Part shown: positions 53,239-62,395 of the stretch, piece after piece
How the letters are laid out: the number at the start of each line of letters is the position of its first letter
How positions within the stretch are numbered: position 1 is the first letter of the stretch
Source of the DNA: UBA1847 sp942492205
GTDB taxonomy: Bacteria > Pseudomonadota > Gammaproteobacteria > Steroidobacterales > Woeseiaceae
Direction of reading: 5' to 3'
Assembly (NCBI GenBank): GCA_942492205.1
Contig: CALODT010000002.1
Location: 124,001 to 188,000 of the forward strand
DNA: 64,000 nucleotides
Position numbers and translations under genes: made by a program
Notes under the pieces: generated by a model
Databases searched by the model: none
Told to the model about the DNA's origin: nothing
Seen by the model: only the letters and a program-made list of their open reading frames with translations

Positions 53239-54201
53239 ATGCCACGCCGCAGCGCAAGAATCACTGCCCTTAACGACGGCATCTTCGCGGTCGATACGGA
53301 GTACCTTCGTCCATTACAGGACGCCAGCCACCTGATCGTCCACGGTGCGCGCGCCGCGTTTGTAGACACCGGCACGAACGACAGCGTTCCCCTGTTGCTG
53401 GACGCGCTCCGACAACGTGACCTCGACGCGGCTGACGTCGATTTCGTTTTCCTGACGCATGTACATCTCGATCACGCCGGTGGTGCGGGCCTTCTGATGA
53501 GCAAACTGCCCAACGCGCGCTGTGTTGTTCACCCGCGCGGCGCGCCGCACATGATCGAACCGGCGAAACTCATCAAGGGCACCGAGGGCGTTTACGGCGT
53601 CAAGCGTACGCGAGAGATGTACGGCGAGATCCTGCCGATCGACGAACGTCGCGTCGTAGTTGCCGAAGACGATGGCTGGGTCGATCTCAACGGCCGCCGG
53701 ATGCAGACATTGTTTACCGAGGGTCACGCCCGGCACCACTATTGCCTCAATGACCCGACCTCGCGTGGCGTATTCACGGGCGACAATTTCGGTGTGTCGT
53801 ATCGTGAACTCGATACGCAGAACGGCGAGTTCATCTACCCGACCTCGACGCCCGCCAGTTTTGATCCGGCAGAGGCGCACAAGTCGGTGGATCGAATCAT
53901 GGCGTGCGACCCGAAGCAGGTTTACCTGACGCACTACAGCCGGGTTCGCGATCTCGATCGCCTGGCGGCGGACATGCATGCCGGCATCGATGCGTATGAA
54001 CAGATGGCGCTGAATTGTCGCGACGCGGATAATCGCGGCGAGGCGCTGGAGGCGGCCATGTACGACTACCTCGCGACCCGCCTGCGTGCGCACGGCTTCA
54101 ACGGTGACGACGATGCGATGCGGTCGGTTATACAGGTCGATGTAACACTAAACGCAGCTGGCCTGGTTTCCTGGCTGCAGCGGCAGGATAGAGGGAGATA
54201 G
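53239..54201 (+). CDS. MBL-fold metallohydrolase
   Basis: 320 residues. Metallo-beta-lactamase core with LTHVHLDHAGGAG (HxHxDH), a later EGHARHHYCL His and FTGDNFGVSY Asp, so the metal-site set is complete. The C-terminal 100 residues are helical. Substrate is unknown: family members include lactonases, glyoxalase II and thiolesterases. It lies 44 bases after the cytochrome gene and four bases before the reductase gene. Confidence 0.88.
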   Translation: MPRRSARITALNDGIFAVDTEYLRPLQDASHLIVHGARAAFVDTGTNDSVPLLLDALRQRDLDAADVDFVFLTHVHLDHAGGAGLLMSKLPNARCVVHPRGAPHMIEPAKLIKGTEGVYGVKRTREMYGEILPIDERRVVVAEDDGWVDLNGRRMQTLFTEGHARHHYCLNDPTSRGVFTGDNFGVSYRELDTQNGEFIYPTSTPASFDPAEAHKSVDRIMACDPKQVYLTHYSRVRDLDRLAADMHAGIDAYEQMALNCRDADNRGEALEAAMYDYLATRLRAHGFNGDDDAMRSVIQVDVTLNAAGLVSWLQRQDRGR

Positions 54202-54204
54202 TTG

Positions 54205-55203
54205 ATGGACGATTTTCGCGCGTTTCGGATCGATGAAGAAGACGGCAAGGTTGTCGCGGGTTTCAAGCGATTGTCGATCGACGACCTGACAGACGGCAAC
54301 GTTGTGGTTCGCGTCAGTCACTCGACGATCAACTACAAGGATGCGCTGGCAGCGACAGGCAGGGGGCGCATCCTCAGGCGCTTTCCGCTGAATGGCGGTA
54401 TCGACCTGGCCGGCGTCGTTGTCAGCTCCGAAGACGAGGAGTTCCAGCCGGGCACCGGGGTGCTGGTGAATGGCTGCGGACTCAGCGAAACGGTCGACGG
54501 CGGCTACTCTGAATTTGCGCGCCTCGACAGCCAGAGCCTGGTGCCCATTCCGGATGGCATGAGCGCGGTCGAAGCGATGCAGATCGGAACGGCGGGCTAC
54601 ACCGCGGCACTGGCTATTCATCGCATGGAACAGAACGGCCAGACACCGGGCCTCGGCCCCGTGGTGGTGACCGGCGCGACCGGCGGCGTTGGCAGCGTCG
54701 CGATCGACATGCTGAGCGGTCGCGGCTACGAGGTGGCAGCCCTCACGGGTAAGGCGAGCGAAGAGGCCTATCTGCGCGAGATCGGCGCGGCGCGAATTCT
54801 GCTGCGCGACAAGATCGATCTCGGCAAGCGACCGATGGAAAAGGCGGAGTGGGCGGGCGCGATCGACAACCTCGGCGGCGACTATCTCACCTGGCTGACC
54901 CGCACCATGAGCTACGGCGGCAACATTGCAAGCATCGGTCTCGCAGCGAGCCCGTCACTTAACACCACCGTGTTGCCATTCATCCTGCGTGCGGTGTGCC
55001 TGCTTGGCATCAATTCGGTCGACACGCCGCGGGATCTGCGGCGCGCGGTCTGGCAGCGCATCGGCGGCGACCTCAAGCCCACGCATCTTGACCGGATAGG
55101 CCATAAAACGATTACCTTCGATGCGTTGCCCGGCGCCTTCCAGGACTACATCGATGGCAAAGTAACCGGTCGTGTCGTTGTCGCCATCAGGAAGGACGAG
55201 TGA
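54205..55203 (+). CDS. acuI: YhdH/AcuI-type zinc-independent quinone/acrylyl-CoA oxidoreductase
   Basis: 332 residues from ATG 54205 (preceded by an in-frame TTG). Medium-chain reductase: VSHSTINYKDALAATGRGRI near the N-terminus, GVLVNGCGLSETVDGGYSEF, and the NADPH-binding VVVTGATGGVGSVAIDML. This pattern fits the YhdH/AcuI branch, whose characterised members reduce acryloyl-CoA to propionyl-CoA. The methylcitrate genes prpBCD lie 1 kb downstream, so a propionyl-CoA link is attractive but unproven. Confidence 0.85.
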   Translation: MDDFRAFRIDEEDGKVVAGFKRLSIDDLTDGNVVVRVSHSTINYKDALAATGRGRILRRFPLNGGIDLAGVVVSSEDEEFQPGTGVLVNGCGLSETVDGGYSEFARLDSQSLVPIPDGMSAVEAMQIGTAGYTAALAIHRMEQNGQTPGLGPVVVTGATGGVGSVAIDMLSGRGYEVAALTGKASEEAYLREIGAARILLRDKIDLGKRPMEKAEWAGAIDNLGGDYLTWLTRTMSYGGNIASIGLAASPSLNTTVLPFILRAVCLLGINSVDTPRDLRRAVWQRIGGDLKPTHLDRIGHKTITFDALPGAFQDYIDGKVTGRVVVAIRKDE

Positions 55204-55943
55204 CGCTTCGCAAGATACTCGAAGGTCGCGGCGGCCTTGCGGCGGAGTTTGTCCTGGTCGTGGCCGGCGTGCTGGTGGCACTGGCGGTGGATACGGCACT
55301 CGAAGAGCGGCGCGATGATGCGCTGCGCAATGAGTACATCGACAGGATAAGGAGCGATGCCGAAAATGATCGGCTGGCCCTCGAAAACAGAGTCCAGTTC
55401 TTCGATGACGTCCGGGCATTCAGTCAACAGTTTCTTGACTGGCTGGATGCGGATACGCCGCTCGAAAAGGAAACGGTACTGGCGGCATTTTACTCGTCAG
55501 AGATCTGGCCGTTTGTCGCCACCCAGAGTACCTACCAGGATTTGCTAAGCACGGGCAGCATTCGTCTTATTGATGACATCAACCTGCGCACGAGTCTTGC
55601 GACATACCACAACCAGGCAAATACGGCGCGCAGCGGCTGGACGCCAACGGAAGACTATCGGCGCATCATTCGCGGCGTCATTCCCAACCGTGTTCAGGAT
55701 TCGATACGCGAAGACTGTCCGACGCTCGAGCAGCTGGACGGCACCCCCACCGGGTTTCCACCCTGCGAGCTGCCAGGAGTCGACTACGATGAGCTGGAGG
55801 CGCTGTTTGCCCCGCTGAAATCCGACCGGGAGCTTCGCCGAAGACTCGTCTACAGGCAATCGGAGCTCAGCGTTGTCATCTACTTGCTGGACAATCAGCG
55901 CGTCCTGGCGGAGGACGTTCTCTCGAATATTCCAGACCCCTAG
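55200..55943 (+). CDS. DUF6090-like membrane protein
   Basis: 247 residues. One N-terminal helix (AAEFVLVVAGVLVALAVDTA) is followed by a charged helical domain with RNEYIDRIRSDAENDRLALE and STGSIRLIDDINLRTSLATY. This matches DUF6090 from memory. The mature part contains CPTLEQL and CELPGVD cysteines. Function unknown. GTG start overlaps the reductase stop as GTGA, so the two are coupled. Confidence 0.75.
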   Translation: MTLRKILEGRGGLAAEFVLVVAGVLVALAVDTALEERRDDALRNEYIDRIRSDAENDRLALENRVQFFDDVRAFSQQFLDWLDADTPLEKETVLAAFYSSEIWPFVATQSTYQDLLSTGSIRLIDDINLRTSLATYHNQANTARSGWTPTEDYRRIIRGVIPNRVQDSIREDCPTLEQLDGTPTGFPPCELPGVDYDELEALFAPLKSDRELRRRLVYRQSELSVVIYLLDNQRVLAEDVLSNIPDP

Positions 55944-56013
55944 TTTGCCGGCCGCCTTGTGAGCGGCCTTCGATGCGCCTGGTCGGGCAGCTGAAGTTTC
56001 CTGGTCACTCAAT

Positions 56014-56043
56014 TTGGGAATGGACCTCGCCGTGGTTTAGAAT
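56014..56043 (+). promoter_or_regulatory. Candidate promoter of the prp genes
   Basis: TTGGGA and TAGAAT are separated by 18 bases. Transcription would start near 56050, just before the palindrome at 56059-56076. Confidence 0.5.
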
Positions 56044-56058
56044 CGCGCTCCCGGCCGG

Positions 56059-56076
56059 TTTTAATCTGGATTAAAA
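56059..56076. promoter_or_regulatory. 18-bp palindromic operator upstream of prpB
   Basis: TTTTAATC-TG-GATTAAAA is an uninterrupted dyad with 8-bp arms, AT-rich in a GC-rich setting, just after the predicted start point. It looks like a repressor site. No regulator gene is adjacent. Confidence 0.6.
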
Positions 56077-56112
56077 AACGCAACCGGCGCACAGGCTACA
56101 AGAGGATTCGCG

Positions 56113-57012
56113 ATGAGCGCAGGAGCCCGATTCCGCGCCGCCCTTCTGGCGGAACGCCCGCTTCAGATCGTTGGCACCATCAACGCCTATACGGCAATGC
56201 TGGCCGAGAGAGCCGGCTTCAAGGCGATATACCTGTCGGGTGCCGGTGTTGCGAATGCCTCGTTCGGGATGCCCGATCTCGCCGTCACGACACTCAACGA
56301 TGTCGCCGAAGACGTGCGTCGCATCTGCTCCGCCACCGATGTTCCGCTGCTGGTCGATATCGATACCGGCTGGGGCAGCGCCTTCATGATCGGCCGTACC
56401 GTTCGCGAGATGACCTGGTCCGGCGCCGCCGCCGTGCACATGGAAGACCAGGTCGCCGTGAAGCGCTGCGGCCACCGGCCCGGCAAGGCGCTGGTCGAGT
56501 CCGCCGAAATGTGCGATCGCCTGAAGGCGGCCGTGGACGGCCGCATCGACGATGACTTCGTCATCATGGCGCGCACCGATGCGCACGCGGTTGAAGGCCA
56601 GCAGGCGGCTATCGATCGCGCCGCCGCCTATGTCGAGGCCGGCGCGGACATGATCTTCGCCGAGGCGCTTACCACAATAGATGAATACCAACAGTTCACC
56701 GACGCGATTAAAGTACCGGTACTCGCCAACCTGACAGAATTCGGCAAGACGCCGCTGTATACAACGAAGGAACTGGCAGACGTCGGTGTCGCAATGACGC
56801 TGTACCCGCTGAGTGCGTTTCGGGCGATGTCGGCGGCCGCGATCAGGGTGTACGAGACGATCAGGAAAGACGGTACGCAGCAGGGCGTGGTCGACACGAT
56901 GCAGACGCGCACGGAGCTCTATGAGGTACTCGGATACCAGGCTTATGAAGACAAGCTCGACGCACTGTTCCGGGAACAGGGCCTGAAGACGGGAGAAAAC
57001 GATGACAGCTAA
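56113..57012 (+). CDS. prpB: 2-Methylisocitrate lyase
   Basis: 299 residues. PEP mutase/isocitrate-lyase barrel with DIDTGWGSAF, the metal/active-site segment HMEDQVAVKRCGHRPGK (catalytic Cys in KRCGH) and MARTDAHAVEG. It splits 2-methylisocitrate into pyruvate and succinate in propionate degradation. It is the first of prpB-prpC-prpD. The last codons overlap prpC by 11 bases. Confidence 0.96.
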   Translation: MSAGARFRAALLAERPLQIVGTINAYTAMLAERAGFKAIYLSGAGVANASFGMPDLAVTTLNDVAEDVRRICSATDVPLLVDIDTGWGSAFMIGRTVREMTWSGAAAVHMEDQVAVKRCGHRPGKALVESAEMCDRLKAAVDGRIDDDFVIMARTDAHAVEGQQAAIDRAAAYVEAGADMIFAEALTTIDEYQQFTDAIKVPVLANLTEFGKTPLYTTKELADVGVAMTLYPLSAFRAMSAAAIRVYETIRKDGTQQGVVDTMQTRTELYEVLGYQAYEDKLDALFREQGLKTGENDDS

Positions 57013-58123
57013 GAAGAAAACCGGCGGACTCGCCGGCGTAACCGCGGGCGAAACGCATATCTGCACCGTCGGCAAGGAAGGCGCAGGCCTTACCTATCGC
57101 GGCTACGATATTTATGATCTCGCCGACAATGCGACCTTCGAAGAGGTTGCCTACCTGCTGTTTTACGGCAAGCTGCCGACACGCGCGGAACTCGATGCGT
57201 ATATCGGCAAGATCAAGGCGAACCGCGGCCTTCCGGAAGCACTGATGACGGTGCTCGAAATGGTGCCAAAGAACGCGCACCCGATGGACGTGCTGCGAAC
57301 CGGGGTTTCGTTTCTCGGCAATATCGAGCCCGAGGGCGACTTCGAGAACCAGCAGAACGTCGCCGACCGCCTTCTAGCCTGCCTGCCGTCCATGCTGTTG
57401 TACTGGCATCGCTTCCACAAGGACGGCGTGCGCATCAACACCATGACAGAAGACGACAGCGTCGCCGGGCACTTCCTGCACATGCTGCACGACAAACCGC
57501 CTAAAGAGCTGCATCGAAAGTGTCTCGACACGACCCTGATTCTTTACGCCGAGCATGAATTCAACGCCTCCACGTTCGCGGCGCGCGTCATTACCGGCAC
57601 GCTGTCCGACATGCACTCGGCGGTAACCGGCGCCATCGGCGCACTGCGGGGGCCGCTGCACGGCGGGGCGAACGAAGCCGCGATGGAGCTGATCTCGAAA
57701 TTCAAAACCGCGGGAGACGCTGTCAAAGGCGTGCACGAAATGCTGGCGCGCAAGGACCTCATCATGGGGTTCGGGCACCGTGTTTATACGACCTCGGATC
57801 CGCGTAATGCGGTCAACAAGAAGATGTCGAAAGCGCTTGCCGACGATGTCGGCAACACGACCCTCTACCCTGTGTCCGAAGCCGTCGAAAAGGTCATGTG
57901 GGACGAGAAGAAGCTGTTCGCAAATGCAGACTTTTTCGCCGCCAGTGTTTATCACTTCATGGGCATTCCAACCTACCTGTTCACGCCGATATTCGTCTGT
58001 TCGCGCATCACAGGCTGGGCCGCTCATGTCATGGAGCAGCGCGCCAACAACAAGCTCATCCGGCCGGCCGCAGATTACATCGGCCCCGGTCTACAGGAAT
58101 GGGTCTCCATCGAGAACCGTTAG
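57002..58123 (+). CDS. prpC: 2-Methylcitrate synthase
   Basis: 373 residues, the short citrate-synthase form. Catalytic residues lie in LHGGANEAAM, GFGHRVYTTSDPRN and the DFFAASVYHFMGIP Asp region. It joins propionyl-CoA and oxaloacetate. Gene context between prpB and prpD assigns it to the methylcitrate cycle instead of the TCA cycle, although some activity as citrate synthase is likely. Confidence 0.95.
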   Translation: MTAKKKTGGLAGVTAGETHICTVGKEGAGLTYRGYDIYDLADNATFEEVAYLLFYGKLPTRAELDAYIGKIKANRGLPEALMTVLEMVPKNAHPMDVLRTGVSFLGNIEPEGDFENQQNVADRLLACLPSMLLYWHRFHKDGVRINTMTEDDSVAGHFLHMLHDKPPKELHRKCLDTTLILYAEHEFNASTFAARVITGTLSDMHSAVTGAIGALRGPLHGGANEAAMELISKFKTAGDAVKGVHEMLARKDLIMGFGHRVYTTSDPRNAVNKKMSKALADDVGNTTLYPVSEAVEKVMWDEKKLFANADFFAASVYHFMGIPTYLFTPIFVCSRITGWAAHVMEQRANNKLIRPAADYIGPGLQEWVSIENR

Positions 58124-58132
58124 GAACAAGAC

Positions 58133-59581
58133 ATGTCAAACATCGATATTCGTTCGGCCAAACGCGCCGACTGGGATCAGCCGCTCGTCGACATCGCGGA
58201 TTACGTTTGCAACTACGACGTAGACAGCGACCTCGCGTATGAAACGGCGCACTACTGCCTGATGGACACGCTCGCCTGCGGGTTCCAGGCGCTCGACTAC
58301 CCGGCCTGCACGAAACTGCTGGGACCTGTCGTCCCTGGCGCTACGCTGGCAGGCGGCGCGCGCGTACCCGGCACGTCGTACGAACTTGATCCGGTGCTTG
58401 CGGCGTTCAACATCGGCGCCATGAATCGCTGGCTGGACTTCAATGACACCTGGCTCGCCGCCGAGTGGGGGCATCCGTCCGACAACCTCGGCGGCATTCT
58501 CGCCGTCGCCGATTACCTGAGCCGCCAGGCGAGAGCGGCAGGCAAGGACCCCCTGACGATGAAAGATGTGCTCGCCGCCGCCATCAAGGCGCACGAGATA
58601 CAGGGCGTGCTGGCGCTGGAAAACAGCTTCAACCGCGTCGGCCTAGACCATGTGCTGCTGGTGCGTGTTGCCTCGACAGCCGTCGTTACACGCATGCTGG
58701 GCGGCGATCGCGACACGGTGCTGAACGCGGTTTCGAACGCCTGGATCGACGGCTGCTCACTGCGTACCTACCGCCATGCCCCGAACACGGGCTCACGCAA
58801 GAGCTGGGCGGCCGGCGATGCGACCAGTCGCGCCGTGCGCCTGGCACTGATCGCAATGACCGGCGAAATGGGTTATCCGTCGGCGCTGTCGGCCAAGACG
58901 TGGGGCTACTATGACGTGCTTTTCAAGGGCAAGGAGTTCAAGTTCCAGCGGCCGTATGGCAGCTACGTCATGGAGAACATTCTCTTCAAGATCTCCTACC
59001 CGGCCGAGTTCCACTCGCAGACCGCCGTCGAAGCAGGGATGACGCTGCACCCGCTGGTAAAGGATCGCATCGATGAGATCGACAAGGTCGTCATCGAAAC
59101 GCAGGAGGCGGGCGTTCGTATCATCGACAAGACCGGGCCGCTTGATAACCCGGCCGACCGCGACCACTGTATTCAGTACATGGTTGCCGTGCCGCTGATC
59201 TTCGGCCGTCTTACCGCTGCCGACTATGAAGACTCTGTCGCGAGCGACCCGCGCATCGATGAGCTACGCGCCAAGATGACGGTCCGCGAAAACGCGCAAT
59301 ACACGAAAGACTATTTCGACCCGGAGCTGCGCTACATCGGTAATGCCGTGCAGGTCTTCTTCAAGGACGGCAGCAGCACCGATCGCATCGAGGTGCATTT
59401 CCCGATCGGGCATCGCGAGCGTCGCGAAGAGGGGATACCCGTGCTCAAACAGAAGTTCGTCGACAGCGTCTCGCCAAAACTCTCGTCGAGGCAGTGGGCC
59501 GAACTGAACGTGTTGTGCGGTGATCGCGACAAGCTGGCAGCGACAGCGGTCGACGACTTCATGGCGTTGTTGGTCGCATGA
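58133..59581 (+). CDS. prpD: 2-Methylcitrate dehydratase
   Basis: 482 residues, MmgE/PrpD family. MNRWLDFNDTWLAAEWGHPS and GNSFNRVGLDH-like segments, then ISYPAEFHSQTAVEAGM, are diagnostic. It dehydrates 2-methylcitrate. AGGAA lies before the ATG. No acnD or prpF is present, consistent with the PrpD route. The stop overlaps the possible upstream start of the S9 peptidase frame. Confidence 0.95.
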   Translation: MSNIDIRSAKRADWDQPLVDIADYVCNYDVDSDLAYETAHYCLMDTLACGFQALDYPACTKLLGPVVPGATLAGGARVPGTSYELDPVLAAFNIGAMNRWLDFNDTWLAAEWGHPSDNLGGILAVADYLSRQARAAGKDPLTMKDVLAAAIKAHEIQGVLALENSFNRVGLDHVLLVRVASTAVVTRMLGGDRDTVLNAVSNAWIDGCSLRTYRHAPNTGSRKSWAAGDATSRAVRLALIAMTGEMGYPSALSAKTWGYYDVLFKGKEFKFQRPYGSYVMENILFKISYPAEFHSQTAVEAGMTLHPLVKDRIDEIDKVVIETQEAGVRIIDKTGPLDNPADRDHCIQYMVAVPLIFGRLTAADYEDSVASDPRIDELRAKMTVRENAQYTKDYFDPELRYIGNAVQVFFKDGSSTDRIEVHFPIGHRERREEGIPVLKQKFVDSVSPKLSSRQWAELNVLCGDRDKLAATAVDDFMALLVA

Positions 59582-59667
59582 TGTTTCTTCTTTGGGGGAT
59601 GCTGGCGGATTTTTGCAGGGGCATGCGCCGCTCGCCGGCATCGCGTACGCAGGGTTCGTCGGTGCGC

Positions 59668-59691
59668 CGTAGGAGCGCGCCCCGGCGCGCG
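59668..59691. repeat. REP-like palindrome (GTAGGAGC family)
   Basis: CGTAGGAGCGCGCCCCGGCG followed by CGCG forms a 7-bp stem (GCGCGCC/GGCGCGC). It shares GTAGGAGC and the GCGA end with the element at 9165-9190. It lies in the prpD to S9-peptidase spacer. Confidence 0.5.
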
Positions 59692-59718
59692 AAGCAGCGC
59701 GGCAGCCGCAAGGCTGCT

Positions 59719-61710
59719 ATGAAGCGTCCAGCCCCAATCGCAGGTCGCACGTTGTTTATGACCGCGCTCCTGGCGTTGCCAATAGTCGCGCTGGCCGATG
59801 TTGATCGACGAACGCTGAATAACGGCAACCTGGTTCTCGAAGACATCCCGGAAATACCGGTCGAGGTCGTTGTCGATCTGATGCGCTACCAGAACATCAG
59901 GGCTGCGGGCTTTCGTGCCTTTACGCCGGACGGCAAGGGCATTTACGTCTCAACCGGTTTCGGCGATGTCGATTCGCTGCACCGCGTCGACATGCCGGGC
60001 GGCGCCAGGAACCAGCTTACGTTTTACCGCGAGCCCGTCAGTGAGGTAACGCGCCGGCCTGGCGGCTCGGAGCTGTACTTCACGCGCGACGCCGGCGGCA
60101 ACGAGTTTTCACAGATCTTTGCGTTCGATCCGGTGACCGGTGATGCAGAGATGCTCAGCGACGGCGAATCCAGGAACGGCGCAATGGTCTGGGACCGACG
60201 TGGCAGCCGCTTTGCGTATCAAAGTACGCAGCGCAACGGCGCATCGAACGATGTCTGGATCATGGATCCTGCCGATCCGTCGACGGCGAAAGTCGTGCTC
60301 GAATCCCCGGACGGCAGCTGGTGGGGGCCCGCGGAGTTTTCGGCAAGCGGCAGCAAGCTGCTGCTGAGCAACTACGTCAGCATCACGGACTCGCGTGTGC
60401 ATTTGCTCGACCTCGACTCCGGCGAGTCGGTCCTGCTCGCTGGCGGCGCTGACAACAAGAGCGCCAACATACCGGTGGCCTTCGACGACAGCTCCGACGG
60501 CATCTGGCTTATCACCGACCAGGGTGGCGAGTTCAGGCGGCTGGCGTGGCAAGCGGCAGAGCCGGGAGCCGGCCCCGAGATCATCACCGGCAACATCCCC
60601 TGGGGCGTGTCGACCGCCGTTGTCAGTCACGACCGACGTCGCATGGCGTTCGTTACCAACGAGGACGGCAGGTCGCGCGTTTACCTGATGGACACGGCAA
60701 CACGCGAGTATCGACTCGTCGACAATATTCCGACAGGGATCGCTTTCGGGGTCACGTTCAGCCCGGACGATCGGCGCCTGGGGATGACGCTGAATTTCAC
60801 GCAAACGCCGAGCGACGCTTTCGTGCTCGAGCTCGGTGAGCGGCCGCTCGAATTTGGCGAACTGACGCGCTGGACCACGAGTGAGGTCGGTGGTCTCGAC
60901 ACGACGGCGTTCCGCACGCCGGAGCTGGTTCGCTACCCGACCTTCGATACGGTCGATGGCAAACCGCGCGAGATTCCGGCGTGGGTCTACACGCCTCCCG
61001 GCGAGGGCCCGTTTCCGGTTGTCGTGTCTATTCATGGCGGGCCCGAAGGACAGGCGCGCCCATCGTTCAGCGCGACCTACCAGATGTGGCTGGACAAGCT
61101 CGGCGTCGCCGTGATTCAGCCGAATGTCCGAGGCTCGCGAGGTTACGGCAAGACGTATCTCGGTCTCGACAACGGCTTCAGGCGTGAGGACTCGGTGAAG
61201 GACATCGGTGCGCTGCTTGACTGGATTGAAACGCAGCCCGACCTCGACGCCGGGCGCGTTGCGGTCTTCGGCGGCAGTTATGGCGGCTACATGGTGCTGG
61301 CAAGCGCGGTGCACTACAGCGACAGGCTCAAGGCCGCCGTGGATATTGTCGGCATCAGCAATTTCGTGACCTTCCTGGAAAACACGCAGGATTACCGCCG
61401 GGACCTGCGACGCGTCGAGTATGGCGACGAGCGCGATCCGGCGATGCGCGCACACCTGGAAAAGATTAGTCCGCTCAATAACGTTGAGAAGATGCGCGTG
61501 CCGATGTTCGTCATACAGGGCCAGAATGACCCCCGCGTTCCCGTCACGGAGGCGGAACAAATGGTCAGGGCGCTGCGCGAGCAGGGACAGCCCGTCTGGT
61601 ACATGAATGCGCTCAACGAGGGACACGGCTATCGCAAACGCGACAACCGCGACGCCTATCAGCAGGCAGTGATGCTGTTCTTCGAGGAATACCTGGTCGA
61701 TCGCAACTAG
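59719..61710 (+). CDS. Prolyl oligopeptidase-like S9 peptidase, secreted
   Basis: 663 residues from ATG 59719, where a signal peptide begins (GRTLFMTALLALPIVALA). The frame stays open to 59578, but that part crosses a REP-like palindrome and is not protein-like. A beta-propeller (about 40-400) precedes the hydrolase domain with nucleophile GGSYGGY, Asp in QNDPRVPV and His in NEGHGYRKR. It likely cleaves oligopeptides in the periplasm. Confidence 0.92.
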   Translation: MKRPAPIAGRTLFMTALLALPIVALADVDRRTLNNGNLVLEDIPEIPVEVVVDLMRYQNIRAAGFRAFTPDGKGIYVSTGFGDVDSLHRVDMPGGARNQLTFYREPVSEVTRRPGGSELYFTRDAGGNEFSQIFAFDPVTGDAEMLSDGESRNGAMVWDRRGSRFAYQSTQRNGASNDVWIMDPADPSTAKVVLESPDGSWWGPAEFSASGSKLLLSNYVSITDSRVHLLDLDSGESVLLAGGADNKSANIPVAFDDSSDGIWLITDQGGEFRRLAWQAAEPGAGPEIITGNIPWGVSTAVVSHDRRRMAFVTNEDGRSRVYLMDTATREYRLVDNIPTGIAFGVTFSPDDRRLGMTLNFTQTPSDAFVLELGERPLEFGELTRWTTSEVGGLDTTAFRTPELVRYPTFDTVDGKPREIPAWVYTPPGEGPFPVVVSIHGGPEGQARPSFSATYQMWLDKLGVAVIQPNVRGSRGYGKTYLGLDNGFRREDSVKDIGALLDWIETQPDLDAGRVAVFGGSYGGYMVLASAVHYSDRLKAAVDIVGISNFVTFLENTQDYRRDLRRVEYGDERDPAMRAHLEKISPLNNVEKMRVPMFVIQGQNDPRVPVTEAEQMVRALREQGQPVWYMNALNEGHGYRKRDNRDAYQQAVMLFFEEYLVDRN

Positions 61711-61738
61711 TTCGCGCGACCAGCCTGAGAGGGCGCCT

Positions 61739-62368
61739 ATGACCGTGCGCACAGCAGATATTGAGTCGGCACTTGCCGATTTGCCGCAGACATTCAGGGA
61801 CGGTGACGCGGACAGGTTCGCGACCCTGCTCAACGAACTCGAACGCTGGGGCCGTCGTGTCAACCTGACGGCCATCCGTGACCCGCGGGAAATGATCTCG
61901 GCGCATCTGCTGGACAGCCTCGTCGCCCGGCCGCTGCTGCATGGGCGGACTGTGCTGGATGTCGGTACTGGCGCCGGCTTTCCCGGTTTGCCGCTGGCAA
62001 TAGCGGAGCCATCGCTGCACTTCACGCTGCTGGACAGCAATAACAAGAAGATTATGTTCGTCAGGCACGTTGCCGCGCTGCTCGGCCTCGACAACGTCGA
62101 GGCGGTCAAAGGCCGCGGTGAGGACTATGCACCCGGGCAGCGCTTTGATACGGTGATTGCACGGGCGCTGGCGGCTTTGCCGCGGCTCGTCGAAATCGCA
62201 GGGCACCACGTAGGAGAGGGCGGGGTGTTTGTGGCGTTGAAAGGACGCTACCCGGCGGAAGAACTCGAACAACTGAACAACACACCGTGGGATCATGTGG
62301 TGACGGAACTCCATGTGCCGGGTCTGGAGCAGGGCTCGAGACACGCGGTATTGTTGCGGAAGAAGTGA
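61739..62368 (+). CDS. rsmG: 16S rRNA (guanine-527-N7)-methyltransferase
   Basis: 209 residues. AdoMet-binding LDVGTGAGFPGLPLAIAEP, the preceding HLLDSL, and LLDSNNKKIMFVRHV are family marks. It methylates G527 of 16S rRNA, and its loss gives low-level streptomycin resistance in other bacteria. Usually it follows mnmG, but here the S9 peptidase precedes it by 28 bases. parA follows. Confidence 0.97.
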   Translation: MTVRTADIESALADLPQTFRDGDADRFATLLNELERWGRRVNLTAIRDPREMISAHLLDSLVARPLLHGRTVLDVGTGAGFPGLPLAIAEPSLHFTLLDSNNKKIMFVRHVAALLGLDNVEAVKGRGEDYAPGQRFDTVIARALAALPRLVEIAGHHVGEGGVFVALKGRYPAEELEQLNNTPWDHVVTELHVPGLEQGSRHAVLLRKK

Positions 62369-62395
62369 AACCAGGAAGTGGACCAGGCCAGGCGA

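Noticed and set aside
60109..62109. 666-codon minus-strand open frame across the S9 peptidase and rsmG
   Set aside because: It crosses two well-identified genes and shows no recognisable motif. Codon-position bias of the plus genes explains it.
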